Source: an uncultured Flavobacteriales bacterium (lineage in GTDB: Bacteria > Bacteroidota > Bacteroidia > Flavobacteriales_D > Crocinitomicaceae). Taken from it: 64,000 bases of DNA. Location of the stretch: the NCBI GenBank assembly GCA_903935095.1, contig CAIZQH010000022.1, positions 34,963 to 98,962 of the forward strand. Direction: 5' to 3'. Position numbers and translations under genes: made by a program. Positions 8,999 through 17,885 of the stretch are shown piece by piece. The notes beneath the pieces were generated by a model. It saw only the letters and a list, made by a program, of their open reading frames with translations, was not told the origin of the DNA and ran no database searches. Positions within the stretch are counted from its first letter, which is position 1, and every line of letters starts with the position of its first letter.

Positions 8999-9818
8999 TA
9001 TTTTTGGCCTAAAACCAGGAGCGAGTGAGGAAGAAATCCGCAAGCGTTATCGGAAATTAGTGAAGAAATACCATCCCGATGTGAACAAGGATGCGGATGC
9101 GGAAAAAACATTCGTTGAAATTCAAGAAGCGTATGAAATTTTAATGGCTGGAACAAGCGAAGAGATTGAATACACCGATCAAGCCGCTCAACAATTTCAA
9201 ACGCGGTATGCCGAATATCAAGCTCATGCGCGACAACAATTTCAAGCTCGAAAGAAAAAAGAAGAAGAAGACTTAGCAAAATTGTATGTTCGAATACAAA
9301 CAGGTCCCGTATTTTTAGTGCACCGCATCATAGCTTATGCCGGAATAGCTATTGTCATCGTTTTATGCCTGGACCTCCTATTGCCAAAACACCAAGTTCC
9401 CGGAGTCATCACCTCCTACTCAACAGATGTCTATCAAAGCATGAACGGGAATTTAGTAAGTTTAGCGGTAACGAAGAATGGCGATCGCTTTTTTTTAAAT
9501 GCCTTTTCCAATCGTTTCTTCGACATCAATCCGTTTATCAACATAGAAAAAACGGCAATCTTACATCAATCCACCGTAGTCTATGCGCAAAGCCAAGAAT
9601 TTTTGCAAAAAATACCCATTCATTTTAGTTTTTACTGGGCACAATTTGTATTATTTCCCTTCTTACTCGTTCCTTGTATTTTTATTATTTACAAAAAAAA
9701 GGATGCGTTTTTCATCATGGGGTCTTATTTTTCTCGTTATGTGAGTGGGATCCTGATGCTTTATTTTTTAGCGACGGAAGAACGCTGGTATCATTTATTC
9801 ACCCTTGGATTTTATTGA
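8979..9818 (+). CDS. Membrane-anchored J-domain (DnaJ-like) protein
   Basis: Residues 1-65 form a J domain with the diagnostic HPD at 32-34 (KKYHPDVNK), which in this family stimulates the ATPase of an Hsp70/DnaK. A charged coiled-coil linker rich in Gln/Arg/Lys/Glu follows, then a transmembrane helix near 110-130, a domain of about 85 residues, and two or three C-terminal hydrophobic segments. There is no Gly/Phe-rich or zinc-finger region, so this is not DnaJ itself. The ATG at 8979 lies inside the end of menE (20-nt overlap); a GTG 45 nt upstream is less likely because it extends the protein with unstructured sequence. Its client and function are unknown. Confidence 0.83.
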   Translation: MRGSAYNIFGLKPGASEEEIRKRYRKLVKKYHPDVNKDADAEKTFVEIQEAYEILMAGTSEEIEYTDQAAQQFQTRYAEYQAHARQQFQARKKKEEEDLAKLYVRIQTGPVFLVHRIIAYAGIAIVIVLCLDLLLPKHQVPGVITSYSTDVYQSMNGNLVSLAVTKNGDRFFLNAFSNRFFDINPFINIEKTAILHQSTVVYAQSQEFLQKIPIHFSFYWAQFVLFPFLLVPCIFIIYKKKDAFFIMGSYFSRYVSGILMLYFLATEERWYHLFTLGFY

Positions 9819-9819
9819 A

Positions 9820-10464
9820 ATGACGAAAAAAGAAAAAGCACATTATGTGATGTCCGAATTAAGTAAAATATATCCGGAAACACCTATACCATTAGATCAC
9901 GGCGATGCATACACCTTATTAATTGCTGTTTTGCTTTCCGCACAATGCACCGATGAGCGCGTGAATAAAATCACCCCATTACTTTTTGCCAAAGCTTCGA
10001 ATCCAACCGATATGATTACCCTAAGTATGGAAGAAATTCAGGCAATCATTCGTCCGTGTGGACTATCACCCAAAAAAGCATATGCCATTTGGACCTTGTC
10101 CCACATGATTTTAAACGAACATAAGGGTCAAGTACCCAATTCTTTTGAAGCGTTGGAAGCCATGCCAGGTGTCGGACATAAAACCGCATCTGTTGTGATG
10201 TCGCAGGCATTTGGACATCCTGCTTTTCCAGTAGATACGCACATTCACCGTTTACTGACGCGATGGGGTTTGACATCAGGGAAAAACGTCGTTCAAACAG
10301 AAAAGGATGCAAAGGCAATTTTTCCTAAAGAATCTTGGAACAAACTCCACCTACAAATCATCTTTTACGGTCGATCTCATTCACCTGCAAGAAGTCCAAA
10401 AAAAGAAATCGACTACATCACATGCCATATTGGAACGAAAAAGGCTTTGTTGGAGCTGAAGTGA
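9820..10464 (+). CDS. nth: Endonuclease III (Nth) lacking the iron-sulfur cluster cysteines
   Basis: Nth is a bifunctional DNA glycosylase/AP lyase for oxidised pyrimidines. The helix-hairpin-helix segment LEAMPGVGHKTA carries the catalytic lysine K121, and D139 lies in PVDTHIH, matching E. coli K120/D138. The length (214 residues) is normal. The C-terminus, which normally holds C-X6-C-X2-C-X5-C for a [4Fe-4S] cluster, reads GRSHSPARSPKKEIDYITC: Ser and Tyr stand where cysteines are expected and only one Cys remains. No frameshift explains this. The ATG at 9820 follows the preceding stop by 1 nt; an upstream TTG at 9805 overlaps that gene and is less likely. Confidence 0.92.
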   Translation: MTKKEKAHYVMSELSKIYPETPIPLDHGDAYTLLIAVLLSAQCTDERVNKITPLLFAKASNPTDMITLSMEEIQAIIRPCGLSPKKAYAIWTLSHMILNEHKGQVPNSFEALEAMPGVGHKTASVVMSQAFGHPAFPVDTHIHRLLTRWGLTSGKNVVQTEKDAKAIFPKESWNKLHLQIIFYGRSHSPARSPKKEIDYITCHIGTKKALLELK

Positions 10465-10547
10465 TATTAACAATTGTTCATAAGTACCTTTCACATCTTT
10501 TTCATAAGAAATTGAATCTGACAATAGAAGGATGATTTTCGATTCCG

Positions 10548-10555
10548 TATATTTG
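10548..10555 (+). promoter_or_regulatory. -7 promoter box (TATATTTG) of dnaB
   Basis: TATATTTG is a perfect TAnnTTTG match and ends 4 nt before the dnaB ATG, the same geometry as at dnaX. The nearest upstream TTG is 33 nt away, too far for a canonical -33 box, so the -35-like contact is unclear. The 95-nt gap after nth supports a separate promoter here. Confidence 0.6.
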
Positions 10556-10559
10556 TTTC

Positions 10560-12116
10560 ATGGAGAACCCAGATAACATTCGCAAACCAATTACGCGCTT
10601 AAAAACACAAGGCCAACTGATCAACGAACTTGGAAGAATACCTCCTCAAGCAGTTGATATTGAACAAGTTGTGCTCGGAGCGATGATGTTGGAAAAGAAT
10701 GCGGTGAATGACACCATTGATATCTTGAATCAGAATAGTTTTTATGATCCCAAGCATCAATTTATTTACAAGGCTATCCATGAATTATTTGCAACGACAA
10801 ATCCAATTGATCTAGTCACGGTTACTTCTCGTCTTCAGAAAAATGGAGAATTGGAAGCGGCTGGTGGTGCAGCTTATATTGCGGGATTAACCAATCGGGT
10901 TGCTTCCTCCGCGCACATTCAACATCACGCACGCATCATATCAGAGAAATTCATCAAACGCGAATTAATTCGTGTCAGCAGTGAAATCATCCGCGATGCC
11001 TACGATGAAACACGTGATGTTTTCGATTTATTGAACGCTGCAGAATCAGATTTATTTCTCATTGCCGAGAACAATATGAGCAAACAAGTAAGCTCCATGC
11101 AAACGGTAGTTCGAGAAGCCATTCAAGAAATTGAAAAAGCATCGCAAAATTCAGATGGTGTCTCTGGAGTTCCTACTGGATTCCATGGCTTAGATAAAAT
11201 TACTTCCGGATGGCAGCGTTCGGACATGATTGTATTGGCAGCACGTCCAGGCATGGGAAAAACGGCATTTGTCCTTTCCATGGCCAGAAATTCAGCAGTT
11301 GATTACAACATGGGGGTTGCCATTTTTTCCTTGGAGATGTCCTCGGTTCAATTAGTAAAACGTTTAATTGCCAGCGAATCGCGACTTTCTGCCGAGAAAT
11401 TACGTAAAGGAGATTTGAAGGAACACGAATTCCAACAATTGCACTCGCGCATCACCAAATTGGCAACAGCGCCTATTTTTATCGATGACACGCCTGGTAT
11501 CAGTATTTTCGATTTTCGCGCAAAATGTCGTCGTTTAAAGGCACAGCACAATATCGAAATGATCATCATCGATTACCTTCAATTGATGTCCGCAAAAGAT
11601 GGAAAAGGCGGGGGCAACAGGGAGCAAGAAATATCCACTATTTCTAGATCCATAAAGGAAATCGCGAAAGAATTGAATGTTCCAATTATTGCTTTATCAC
11701 AGTTGAGTCGATCCGTAGAAACACGTGGAGGCGATAAAAAACCGATGTTATCCGACTTACGTGAATCAGGGGCAATTGAGCAAGATGCAGATATTGTATC
11801 GTTCATTTACCGTCCCGAATACTACAACATCACCCAAGACGACGATGGGAATTCGTTACATGGTATTGGTGAAATCATCATTGCCAAACATAGAAATGGG
11901 GCTTTGGATTCTGTTCAATTACGTTTCGTTCCAGAATACGCGCGTTTTGAAAACTTACATGAAGTTCCAGAATTGGATATCGCTGGGAGTAACAATAACG
12001 CCGGTTTAAACTCATTTAACCAGGACTCGAACACCTATACCATTAAGAGTAAAATGGATGAAGGTGCGGACTCAGACATATTTGACAACAGCGGTGCAGA
12101 CGAAAATCCTTTCTAA
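10560..12116 (+). CDS. dnaB: Replicative DNA helicase DnaB
   Basis: The hexameric helicase that unwinds DNA at the fork. The 518-residue protein has the N-terminal DnaB domain (PPQAVDIEQVVLGAMMLEKNAV, shown here in part: EQVVLGAMMLE) and a RecA-like C-terminal domain with Walker A ARPGMGKTAF at 228-237, the Walker B region IIIDYLQLM, and the motif LSQLSRSVE. No intein interrupts the P-loop, a common insertion place in this gene. The C-terminal ~60 residues are Asn/Asp/Ser-rich and probably flexible. It has its own -7 box 4 nt upstream and is followed after 3 nt by a secreted-protein gene, apparently co-transcribed. Confidence 0.97.
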   Translation: MENPDNIRKPITRLKTQGQLINELGRIPPQAVDIEQVVLGAMMLEKNAVNDTIDILNQNSFYDPKHQFIYKAIHELFATTNPIDLVTVTSRLQKNGELEAAGGAAYIAGLTNRVASSAHIQHHARIISEKFIKRELIRVSSEIIRDAYDETRDVFDLLNAAESDLFLIAENNMSKQVSSMQTVVREAIQEIEKASQNSDGVSGVPTGFHGLDKITSGWQRSDMIVLAARPGMGKTAFVLSMARNSAVDYNMGVAIFSLEMSSVQLVKRLIASESRLSAEKLRKGDLKEHEFQQLHSRITKLATAPIFIDDTPGISIFDFRAKCRRLKAQHNIEMIIIDYLQLMSAKDGKGGGNREQEISTISRSIKEIAKELNVPIIALSQLSRSVETRGGDKKPMLSDLRESGAIEQDADIVSFIYRPEYYNITQDDDGNSLHGIGEIIIAKHRNGALDSVQLRFVPEYARFENLHEVPELDIAGSNNNAGLNSFNQDSNTYTIKSKMDEGADSDIFDNSGADENPF

Positions 12117-12119
12117 GTC

Positions 12120-13382
12120 ATGCGTTTAATTATCCTCTCCTTTCTTTTGTTCATTTCCCTCCTTGGAAGAAGTACTCAGTTACTTATCCCTATGGATGAA
12201 GCGCAAACAGACCATTTAAAAGCGTACGGCATTGCCTTTTATTGTCTTGAACACAATGTAACCGTTGAATGGTTATTGAATTACCGTGGCGGGTCCTTTC
12301 TTGTTCCACATTTAAAATCATTGGAAGAAGAATTGATCATTCGAAATGTGCGTTACCAGGTATTGGCAGAAGGACAAGTGAATCAAATTCGGACAGAAAT
12401 TTCCAATCCTGAAGTGAACATGGAGATTGTTCAATTGGAAAAAGCGCCGAAAATCGCCGTGTATACACCGCCAAATAAACAACCTTGGGATGATGCCGTT
12501 ACTTTGGTTTTAGAATATGCCGAGATTCCGTATGATAAAATTTATGATTCCGCCATCGTGATGGGACTTTTACCTAAATACGATTGGTTGCATTTACACC
12601 ACGAAGATTTCACAGGACAATACGGTAAATTTTATGCGAATGCGCGTTACCAAGCATGGTATCAAGAACAGGTTGCTGTAGCAGAGAAAAATGCAAAAAT
12701 GCTTGGATTCAATAAAGTTTCTGAACTGAAATTAGCTGTGGCTCAAAACTTAAAGAATTTTGTCATCGGGGGTGGATTCTTGTTCACGATGTGCAGCGGG
12801 ACAGATAGTTTCGATATTGCATTGGCGGCTCAAGGAGTGGATCTATGTGCTGCCGTTTTTGATGGAGATCCAGCAGATTCGCGGGCTCAAGACAAACTTA
12901 ACTTTAATCAAACATTTGCCTTTCAAGATTTTCACCTCATTCAAGATCCAATGGTATATGAATACAGTGACATCGATGCAAGTGACCTGCGCATTAAAGG
13001 TCAGATTACTCAAAAAATGGATCAATTTACCTTGTTCGATTTCTCTGCAAAGTGGGACGTTGTTCCAACGATGTTAACGCAATGTCATGTTGACGTCGTA
13101 AACGGATTCATGGGGCAAACAACGGATTTCAGAAAAGAACTAATAAAATCGAATGTCTTAATCCTTGGCGAAAACAAAGTAGCGAATACCGCACGCTATA
13201 TTCACGGTGAAATGGGTCAAGGAACATGGACTTTTTACGGTGGACACGACCCAGAAGATTACCAGCATTACGTTGGGGATCCATACACCGATTTAAGTTT
13301 ACACCCAAACTCACCAGGTTATCGCTTGATTTTAAACAACATACTATTTCCCGCTGCGAAAAAGAAGAAAAGAAAAACATAG
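12120..13382 (+). CDS. Conserved secreted Bacteroidota protein (relatives often labelled asparagine synthetase B)
   Basis: This 420-residue protein has a signal peptide (residues 1-19) and a highly structured body with motifs such as LLNYRGGSF, YDWLHLHHEDFTGQYG, GGGFLFTMCSGTDSFD, FYGGHDPEDYQHYVGDP and a C-terminal run of Lys/Arg. From memory, close relatives are widespread in Bacteroidota and often carry the name asparagine synthetase B, but I see neither an N-terminal catalytic Cys glutaminase nor a PP-loop (SGGxDS) synthetase domain, so I do not accept that name. The GGGF...CSGTDS segment may resemble a class I amidotransferase-like nucleophile elbow. It starts 3 nt after dnaB. Confidence 0.8.
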   Translation: MRLIILSFLLFISLLGRSTQLLIPMDEAQTDHLKAYGIAFYCLEHNVTVEWLLNYRGGSFLVPHLKSLEEELIIRNVRYQVLAEGQVNQIRTEISNPEVNMEIVQLEKAPKIAVYTPPNKQPWDDAVTLVLEYAEIPYDKIYDSAIVMGLLPKYDWLHLHHEDFTGQYGKFYANARYQAWYQEQVAVAEKNAKMLGFNKVSELKLAVAQNLKNFVIGGGFLFTMCSGTDSFDIALAAQGVDLCAAVFDGDPADSRAQDKLNFNQTFAFQDFHLIQDPMVYEYSDIDASDLRIKGQITQKMDQFTLFDFSAKWDVVPTMLTQCHVDVVNGFMGQTTDFRKELIKSNVLILGENKVANTARYIHGEMGQGTWTFYGGHDPEDYQHYVGDPYTDLSLHPNSPGYRLILNNILFPAAKKKKRKT

Positions 13383-13431
13383 TTTTCTCAGAAAATGGTG
13401 CTTGAATAAACAATTTTTAGTAAACTTGCAG

Positions 13432-13458
13432 TATATTCTTGCGAACCTTCGGTTCAAG
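13432..13458 (+). promoter_or_regulatory. Possible rho promoter -10 region and 5' leader hairpin
   Basis: TATATTCT at 13432-13439 is a weak match to the -7 box, and CTTG-CG-AACC-TTC-GGTT-CAAG at 13438-13458 can fold into an 8-bp stem with a 2-nt bulge and TTC loop. About 40 nt of leader follow before the rho ATG. A leader structure would be in keeping with the autoregulation of rho known in E. coli, but the elements here are weak. Confidence 0.25.
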
Positions 13459-13498
13459 CATCTCCAAAATCACACGTTATTTACATACACAATCATTA

Positions 13499-15136
13499 AT
13501 GGATCGTAAAACATTAGAGACAAAAAAAATCTCAGACCTTCGTGCTATGGCACAATCCCTCGGAATAGAAAATACTGAATCATTGAAAAAAACGGAACTC
13601 GTTGAGCAAATTGCGGGCAAAGAAGTAAGTGCGGCAGCACCTAAAAATTCCGCTGAATCCATGGAGGTAAAGGAAGAAAAAACCGATCGACCTGCGCGAA
13701 TCGATCGCAAACCAAGAATCCGTCAAATCGTAGAGGCTCCTATTGCTGAAGTATCTACAGAAAATCAAGCGATTGAAGCAGCTACAGAAGAGCCTATAAC
13801 TGAGGCTAAAAAACCAGTTCACCGTCACGAACGTGCGGAACGCAATACTCCACAAGGAGAAACACCGAATAATCAACAAAATAGACGTGATAATAACCGT
13901 CAACAAAATACAAATCAGAACCCTAATCAAAATCAGAACCCTAATCAACAACGACCACAGCATCAGCGAAATACCCCGGTTGAATCTACGGAAAAAGCAG
14001 ATGAGTCTAACTACGATTTAGTTGGAATTGTCTCAGCAGAAGGTGTCTTGGAAGTGATTCAAGAAGGATTTGGATTCTTGCGTTCTTCTGACTACAATTA
14101 TCTACCATCTCCAGATGATATTTATGTGTCTCAGAATCAAATCAAATTGTTTGGATTAAAAACAGGAGATACCGTTAAAGGAAGCATACGTCCACCAAAA
14201 GAAGGAGAGAAATTCTTCCCATTGGTGAAAGTTGAATCCATTAACGGACGTCACCCATCTTATATTCGCGACAGAGTACCTTTCCAATATTTAACGCCAT
14301 TATTCCCTTCAGAGAAATTTAAATTAACTGGGCATGCGCAAGAGACTTTGTCGACGCGTGTCATGGATCTTTTTGCGCCAATTGGTAAAGGACAACGCGG
14401 AATGATTGTTGCGCAGCCTAAAACCGGTAAAACGATGTTATTAAAGGATGTAGCAAATGCAATTGCAGCCAATCATCCAGAAACCTATTTAATTGTTCTA
14501 TTAATCGATGAGCGTCCTGAGGAGGTAACGGACATGGCGAGAAGTGTCAAAGCCGAAGTAATTGCCTCTACTTTCGATGAGCCAGCGGAACGACACGTAA
14601 AAGTGGCGAATATGGTGCTTGAAAAAGCAAAGCGATTGGTGGAATGTGGACACGATGTATGTATTCTTTTGGACTCCATTACACGTTTGGCCAGAGCATA
14701 CAATACGGTTTCTCCAGCATCAGGAAAAGTGCTTTCTGGTGGTGTGGACGCAAATGCGCTACACAAACCAAAACGCTTCTTCGGTTCAGCACGTAAAATT
14801 GAAAACGGTGGGTCTTTATCCATCCTCGCAACTGCCTTGACTGAAACAGGTTCCAAAATGGACGAAGTCATTTTCGAGGAGTTCAAAGGAACTGGAAACA
14901 TGGAGTTACAGTTAGATCGTAAAATCTCCAATCGACGCATCTATCCAGCGATTGACATCACTGCCTCTGGTACACGTCGCGAGGACTTACTCGTTAAAAA
15001 AGATGTGTTGCAACGGATTTGGTTAATTCGCAAGTTCATTGCTGATATGAATCCAGTGGAGGCTATGGAATTCTTGAAATCTCACATGGAAAATACGATG
15101 TCAAACGAAGAGTTTTTGATCTCAATGAATAGCTAA
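13499..15136 (+). CDS. rho: Transcription termination factor Rho with Asn/Gln-rich insert
   Basis: A hexameric RNA helicase that ends transcription. Residues 1-45 form the N-terminal helical (Rho_N) domain ([10 protein letters not shown]...[12 protein letters not shown]). Then comes about 125 residues of low-complexity sequence rich in Glu, then Asn, Gln, Pro and Arg, typical of Bacteroidota Rho and suspected to bind RNA or phase-separate. The cold-shock RNA-binding domain follows ([15 protein letters not shown]), then the ATPase with Walker [10 protein letters not shown], Walker B region [11 protein letters not shown] and Q-loop/R-loop regions. An in-frame TTG 60 nt upstream gives an implausible N-terminus. 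The stop overlaps the next ATG (TAATG). Confidence 0.95.
   Translation: MDRKTLETKKISDLRAMAQSLGIENTESLKKTELVEQIAGKEVSAAAPKNSAESMEVKEEKTDRPARIDRKPRIRQIVEAPIAEVSTENQAIEAATEEPITEAKKPVHRHERAERNTPQGETPNNQQNRRDNNRQQNTNQNPNQNQNPNQQRPQHQRNTPVESTEKADESNYDLVGIVSAEGVLEVIQEGFGFLRSSDYNYLPSPDDIYVSQNQIKLFGLKTGDTVKGSIRPPKEGEKFFPLVKVESINGRHPSYIRDRVPFQYLTPLFPSEKFKLTGHAQETLSTRVMDLFAPIGKGQRGMIVAQPKTGKTMLLKDVANAIAANHPETYLIVLLIDERPEEVTDMARSVKAEVIASTFDEPAERHVKVANMVLEKAKRLVECGHDVCILLDSITRLARAYNTVSPASGKVLSGGVDANALHKPKRFFGSARKIENGGSLSILATALTETGSKMDEVIFEEFKGTGNMELQLDRKISNRRIYPAIDITASGTRREDLLVKKDVLQRIWLIRKFIADMNPVEAMEFLKSHMENTMSNEEFLISMNS
13913..13948 (+). repeat. Perfect 18-bp tandem duplication within rho
   Basis: AATCAGAACCCTAATCAA occurs twice in direct succession and encodes two copies of Asn-Gln-Asn-Pro-Asn-Gln in the disordered insert of Rho. 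As the unit is a multiple of three, gain or loss of copies would change the insert length without breaking the frame. Confidence 0.9.
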
Positions 15137-15675
15137 TGAACAAAGCAATAAAATACGGACTCATTGCGAGTCTCATTTGGATTTGTGTGAAAATGGGTGC
15201 TTTGGCCTTCAGTGTTTCTTTGTACGACATTAAATACTTTGGACTTCTGAATATGTTCCTTCTCACGTTTGTGATTACCTGGAGCATTTACAAGCAAAAG
15301 CGAACGGAAAGTGAAAGTAATTTGTTGGTGGACATTAAAAATGGAATGCTCGCAGGTGTTCCATACACAGTAATAGTGAGTGTGTTCTTGTTCTTCTATT
15401 ACGGACAAATTTTTCCGGAATTCCGAGAAAAAAAAATGTCAGAAGTTTACGTACGCATTGACACAAAGAAAGAGCTTGATGCCATTCGCAAAAATCAACC
15501 GGAATTAGAAAATAAAAGTGATCAAGAAATTAGAAAACTTGCGATTAACGATTGGAAAAATAAATTGGACCCCCAATTTACCATGATGATCTCTCTACTT
15601 GCATTACTTTTCTATACGACCATGAATTCCTTATTGGTTTCACTCGTTTTTAGAAGAATCGTTTTTCGTAATTAG
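15136..15675 (+). CDS. DUF4199 family membrane protein
   Basis: A 179-residue protein with hydrophobic segments near residues 7-27, 35-52, 73-93 and 150-172, and a charged soluble loop of about 55 residues between the third and fourth (EFREKKMSEVYVRIDTKKEL). The arrangement and the loop fit the DUF4199 family of Bacteroidota. Its ATG overlaps the rho stop codon by one base, which indicates translational coupling with rho. It ends tail to tail with the beta-lactamase-like gene, overlapping it by 4 nt. The function is unknown. Confidence 0.8.
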   Translation: MNKAIKYGLIASLIWICVKMGALAFSVSLYDIKYFGLLNMFLLTFVITWSIYKQKRTESESNLLVDIKNGMLAGVPYTVIVSVFLFFYYGQIFPEFREKKMSEVYVRIDTKKELDAIRKNQPELENKSDQEIRKLAINDWKNKLDPQFTMMISLLALLFYTTMNSLLVSLVFRRIVFRN

Positions 15676-16457
15676 CGATAAATGAGTTGCTCAAAAGCAG
15701 CATTCGTTAGTGAAATACGTTTCGTTCCAAAATCAAATTTGCCATACGCCTCTTCCGGAGAAGTCATCACTGTTGCGAATAAATAGCGATCCGAATAATG
15801 TTTTGCGAATCCTACAAACCAACCGATGTCTTGTCCGTCTTGGACTCCCCAGCCAGTTTTTCCATAAATCTTAAGAGAACCTTCGCGACGCTCTTGAAAA
15901 ATACCCATCAACGTTTCATAGGATTCTGAACGCAGTCCCAATTGACGCTTTTCGATTTTATTCAAAAATTCGATTTGTTCCATAGCACTAATTCGTAAGT
16001 CTCCGGTCAACCAAAACGTCGTCAACTCAGGTGTAGAAAATGTATTTCCAAAGTGAAATCGTTTCAAATATGCGTGCATGTTCTTATCCCCTATTCGTTT
16101 AGCGAGTTCTTGGTAATATGGAACAATGGAGTTCTGAAAAGCAAATTTCAATGTTGGATCATCTAAAGCTCCCAAATTCAATTTCGTCGTTGAATCTTTT
16201 AAAATGTTGCATTCCAATCCAATAAGTGTATTCGGAATTTTAAACGTCGAAGCTGGAGAAAATGGAACATGCGCCAAGGAATCATTGTAGTAAAAATACT
16301 GCTTGGTTTTCAAATCGTAAATGACCACCGAAAAGGAATAAAAATTACTTTCTTCCTTTTTCAAGTCTAAAGAAACCGCTTTTTCAACTTGGAATTTTGG
16401 CAAGCCACAACTTGCCAATGCAAGCCATAAAACTAGAATACTTACAATGTGGCGCAT
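15672..16457 (-). CDS. Class D (OXA-type) beta-lactamase-like lipoprotein
   Basis: The 261-residue protein carries the class D serine beta-lactamase motifs: S70-T-F-K73 in PASTFKIPN, S110-I-V in NSIVPYYQELAKRIG, F136-G-N in place of the usual Tyr-Gly-Asn, W149 in the FWL segment (the tryptophan that shields the carboxylated lysine), and K200-T-G-W. Length and spacing match OXA enzymes. Residues 1-17 form a lipoprotein signal with the lipobox LASC, so it should be anchored to a membrane. Its ATG lies 16 nt inside the 3' end of mpl, the murein-recycling ligase gene, so it is probably translationally coupled. It could hydrolyse penicillins or have a peptidoglycan-related role; motifs alone cannot separate these. 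Confidence 0.88.
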   Translation of the reverse strand: MRHIVSILVLWLALASCGLPKFQVEKAVSLDLKKEESNFYSFSVVIYDLKTKQYFYYNDSLAHVPFSPASTFKIPNTLIGLECNILKDSTTKLNLGALDDPTLKFAFQNSIVPYYQELAKRIGDKNMHAYLKRFHFGNTFSTPELTTFWLTGDLRISAMEQIEFLNKIEKRQLGLRSESYETLMGIFQERREGSLKIYGKTGWGVQDGQDIGWFVGFAKHYSDRYLFATVMTSPEEAYGKFDFGTKRISLTNAAFEQLIYR

Positions 16458-17803
16458 AATTCTTCTCCTAATTGATCGTAATCGATGCCATCAAAGTTTC
16501 CTGAAGACATCATTAGAAGCACAGCATTGTTCCAACTCTGTGAACGGATAAACGCTAAAACATCTGCCGTTTTATCCTTTACACTAACCGAGCCACCAAA
16601 TCCATCGGACACCTGTTGAATGGAAATCGGTTCTAATTTCTTGTGATGAACAACCTCAGGATTGAAATACACCAAGGCTTCATCCGCCGTATTCATCGCT
16701 CCATCGTAATGGGGTAAGAATTCCCTTTTCAAAGAAGAAAAGGTATGCAATTCCATACAAGCTACTACTTTTCGATTCGGATATTGGTGTTTCACCGCGG
16801 CCGTTGTTGCTTTTAATTTAGATGGAGAATGGGCAAAGTCCTTAAACATGACGAAATCAGGACGCTCAATTACTTTTTGCAAGCGTTTCCCAGCACCCGT
16901 AAAATCAGACATCGATTTTAGGAAGTCGGTATATTGAATCCCAATGGACTTTGCTAAATTCATCGCGCCCATTAAATTTTGAAGGTTATGTGGACCAAAA
17001 ACCAATAATGGAAAGGATTCTCCTTCGAAATGCAAAAGGGTTCCTGTTTCTGTTGGGTCGAATGTTGGTGTTTGATATGCGATGGAAGTGATTCCTTCAC
17101 GCGCTTGTTCGCCAAGCTTGCGGACTTCTGGGTCCTCCGAGTTGTAAATCAACGTTCCGTTCGGCTCGATTAAATCACAAAAGATTTCGAATTGATTGGT
17201 GTAATTTTCGAAAGTTGGAAACACGTTGATATGGTCCCACGCAATGCCGCTAATGAGCGCAACGTTTGGATGATACAAATGAAATTTTGGACGTCGATCA
17301 ATGGGTGAGCTCAAGTATTCATCCCCTTCCAAGATCATGAATTTTGCGTCGTTAGTCAATTTCACCATGCAATCGTATCCTTCTAATTGTGCCCCAACCA
17401 TGTAGTCGACATTCATATCTAGTTTATTGATGGCATGTAACAACATGGAAGTAATCGTCGTTTTCCCATGACTCCCACCGATAACGATGCGCATTTTATC
17501 TTTGCTTTGCTCATACAAGTACTCTGGATAGGAGAAAATGGGGATTTGAAGCTCCTTTGCTTTCAACAATTCAGGATTGTCCTCTCGTGCATGCATTCCA
17601 AGGATAACCGCATCTAATTCAGCGTGAATATTCGCAACATCCCAGCCGATTTTTGCTGGTAAAATTCCTTCATTATCCAAACGCGTTCTGGAAGGCTCAA
17701 AAATTTCATCATCAGAACCACTTACATGAATTCCTTTACGATTGAGGGCGATGGCTAAATTGTGCATGGCACTTCCACCAATAGCGATAAAATGTACGTT
17801 CAT
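16442..17803 (-). CDS. mpl: Mpl-type murein tripeptide ligase (UDP-MurNAc:L-Ala-gamma-D-Glu-meso-DAP ligase)
   Basis: Mpl reattaches the tripeptide released from old peptidoglycan to UDP-MurNAc. The 453-residue protein has the Mur-ligase architecture: an N-terminal Rossmann domain (HFIAIGGSAMHNLA), the ATP-binding loop GGSHGKTT at 109-116, the central-domain segment MILEGDEYLSS, and a C-terminal domain with KDFAHSPSK and ACMELHTFSS. IGGSAMHN and GDEYLSS favour Mpl over MurC, and the gene is not in a mur cluster. The overlapping downstream gene is a class D beta-lactamase homologue, joining wall recycling with a penicillin-recognising fold in one transcript. A weak -7 box (TACTTTCG, minus strand, 17818-17825) precedes it. 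Confidence 0.88.
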   Translation of the reverse strand: MNVHFIAIGGSAMHNLAIALNRKGIHVSGSDDEIFEPSRTRLDNEGILPAKIGWDVANIHAELDAVILGMHAREDNPELLKAKELQIPIFSYPEYLYEQSKDKMRIVIGGSHGKTTITSMLLHAINKLDMNVDYMVGAQLEGYDCMVKLTNDAKFMILEGDEYLSSPIDRRPKFHLYHPNVALISGIAWDHINVFPTFENYTNQFEIFCDLIEPNGTLIYNSEDPEVRKLGEQAREGITSIAYQTPTFDPTETGTLLHFEGESFPLLVFGPHNLQNLMGAMNLAKSIGIQYTDFLKSMSDFTGAGKRLQKVIERPDFVMFKDFAHSPSKLKATTAAVKHQYPNRKVVACMELHTFSSLKREFLPHYDGAMNTADEALVYFNPEVVHHKKLEPISIQQVSDGFGGSVSVKDKTADVLAFIRSQSWNNAVLLMMSSGNFDGIDYDQLGEELCATL

Positions 17804-17885
17804 TACTTGACTTTTAACGAAAGTACAAGAAAGGAGAATTATTTTAGTTGAAGGATAGAATAGTTACTGACAACGGAATATGAAT

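Noticed and set aside
12120..13382. Asparagine synthetase B
   Set aside because: No glutaminase Cys at the N-terminus and no PP-loop synthetase motif; the protein has a signal peptide.
13439..13498. TTG start 20 codons upstream for rho
   Set aside because: The added residues ([19 protein letters not shown]) are unlike any Rho N-terminus, and the hairpin there fits an untranslated leader better.
14485..14940. 151-residue antisense frame in rho
   Set aside because: Lies opposite the conserved ATPase domain and has no recognisable features.
15672..16457. Recently acquired resistance gene
   Set aside because: Base composition and codon use look like its neighbours, it is coupled to mpl, and no mobile element is nearby, so it appears intrinsic.
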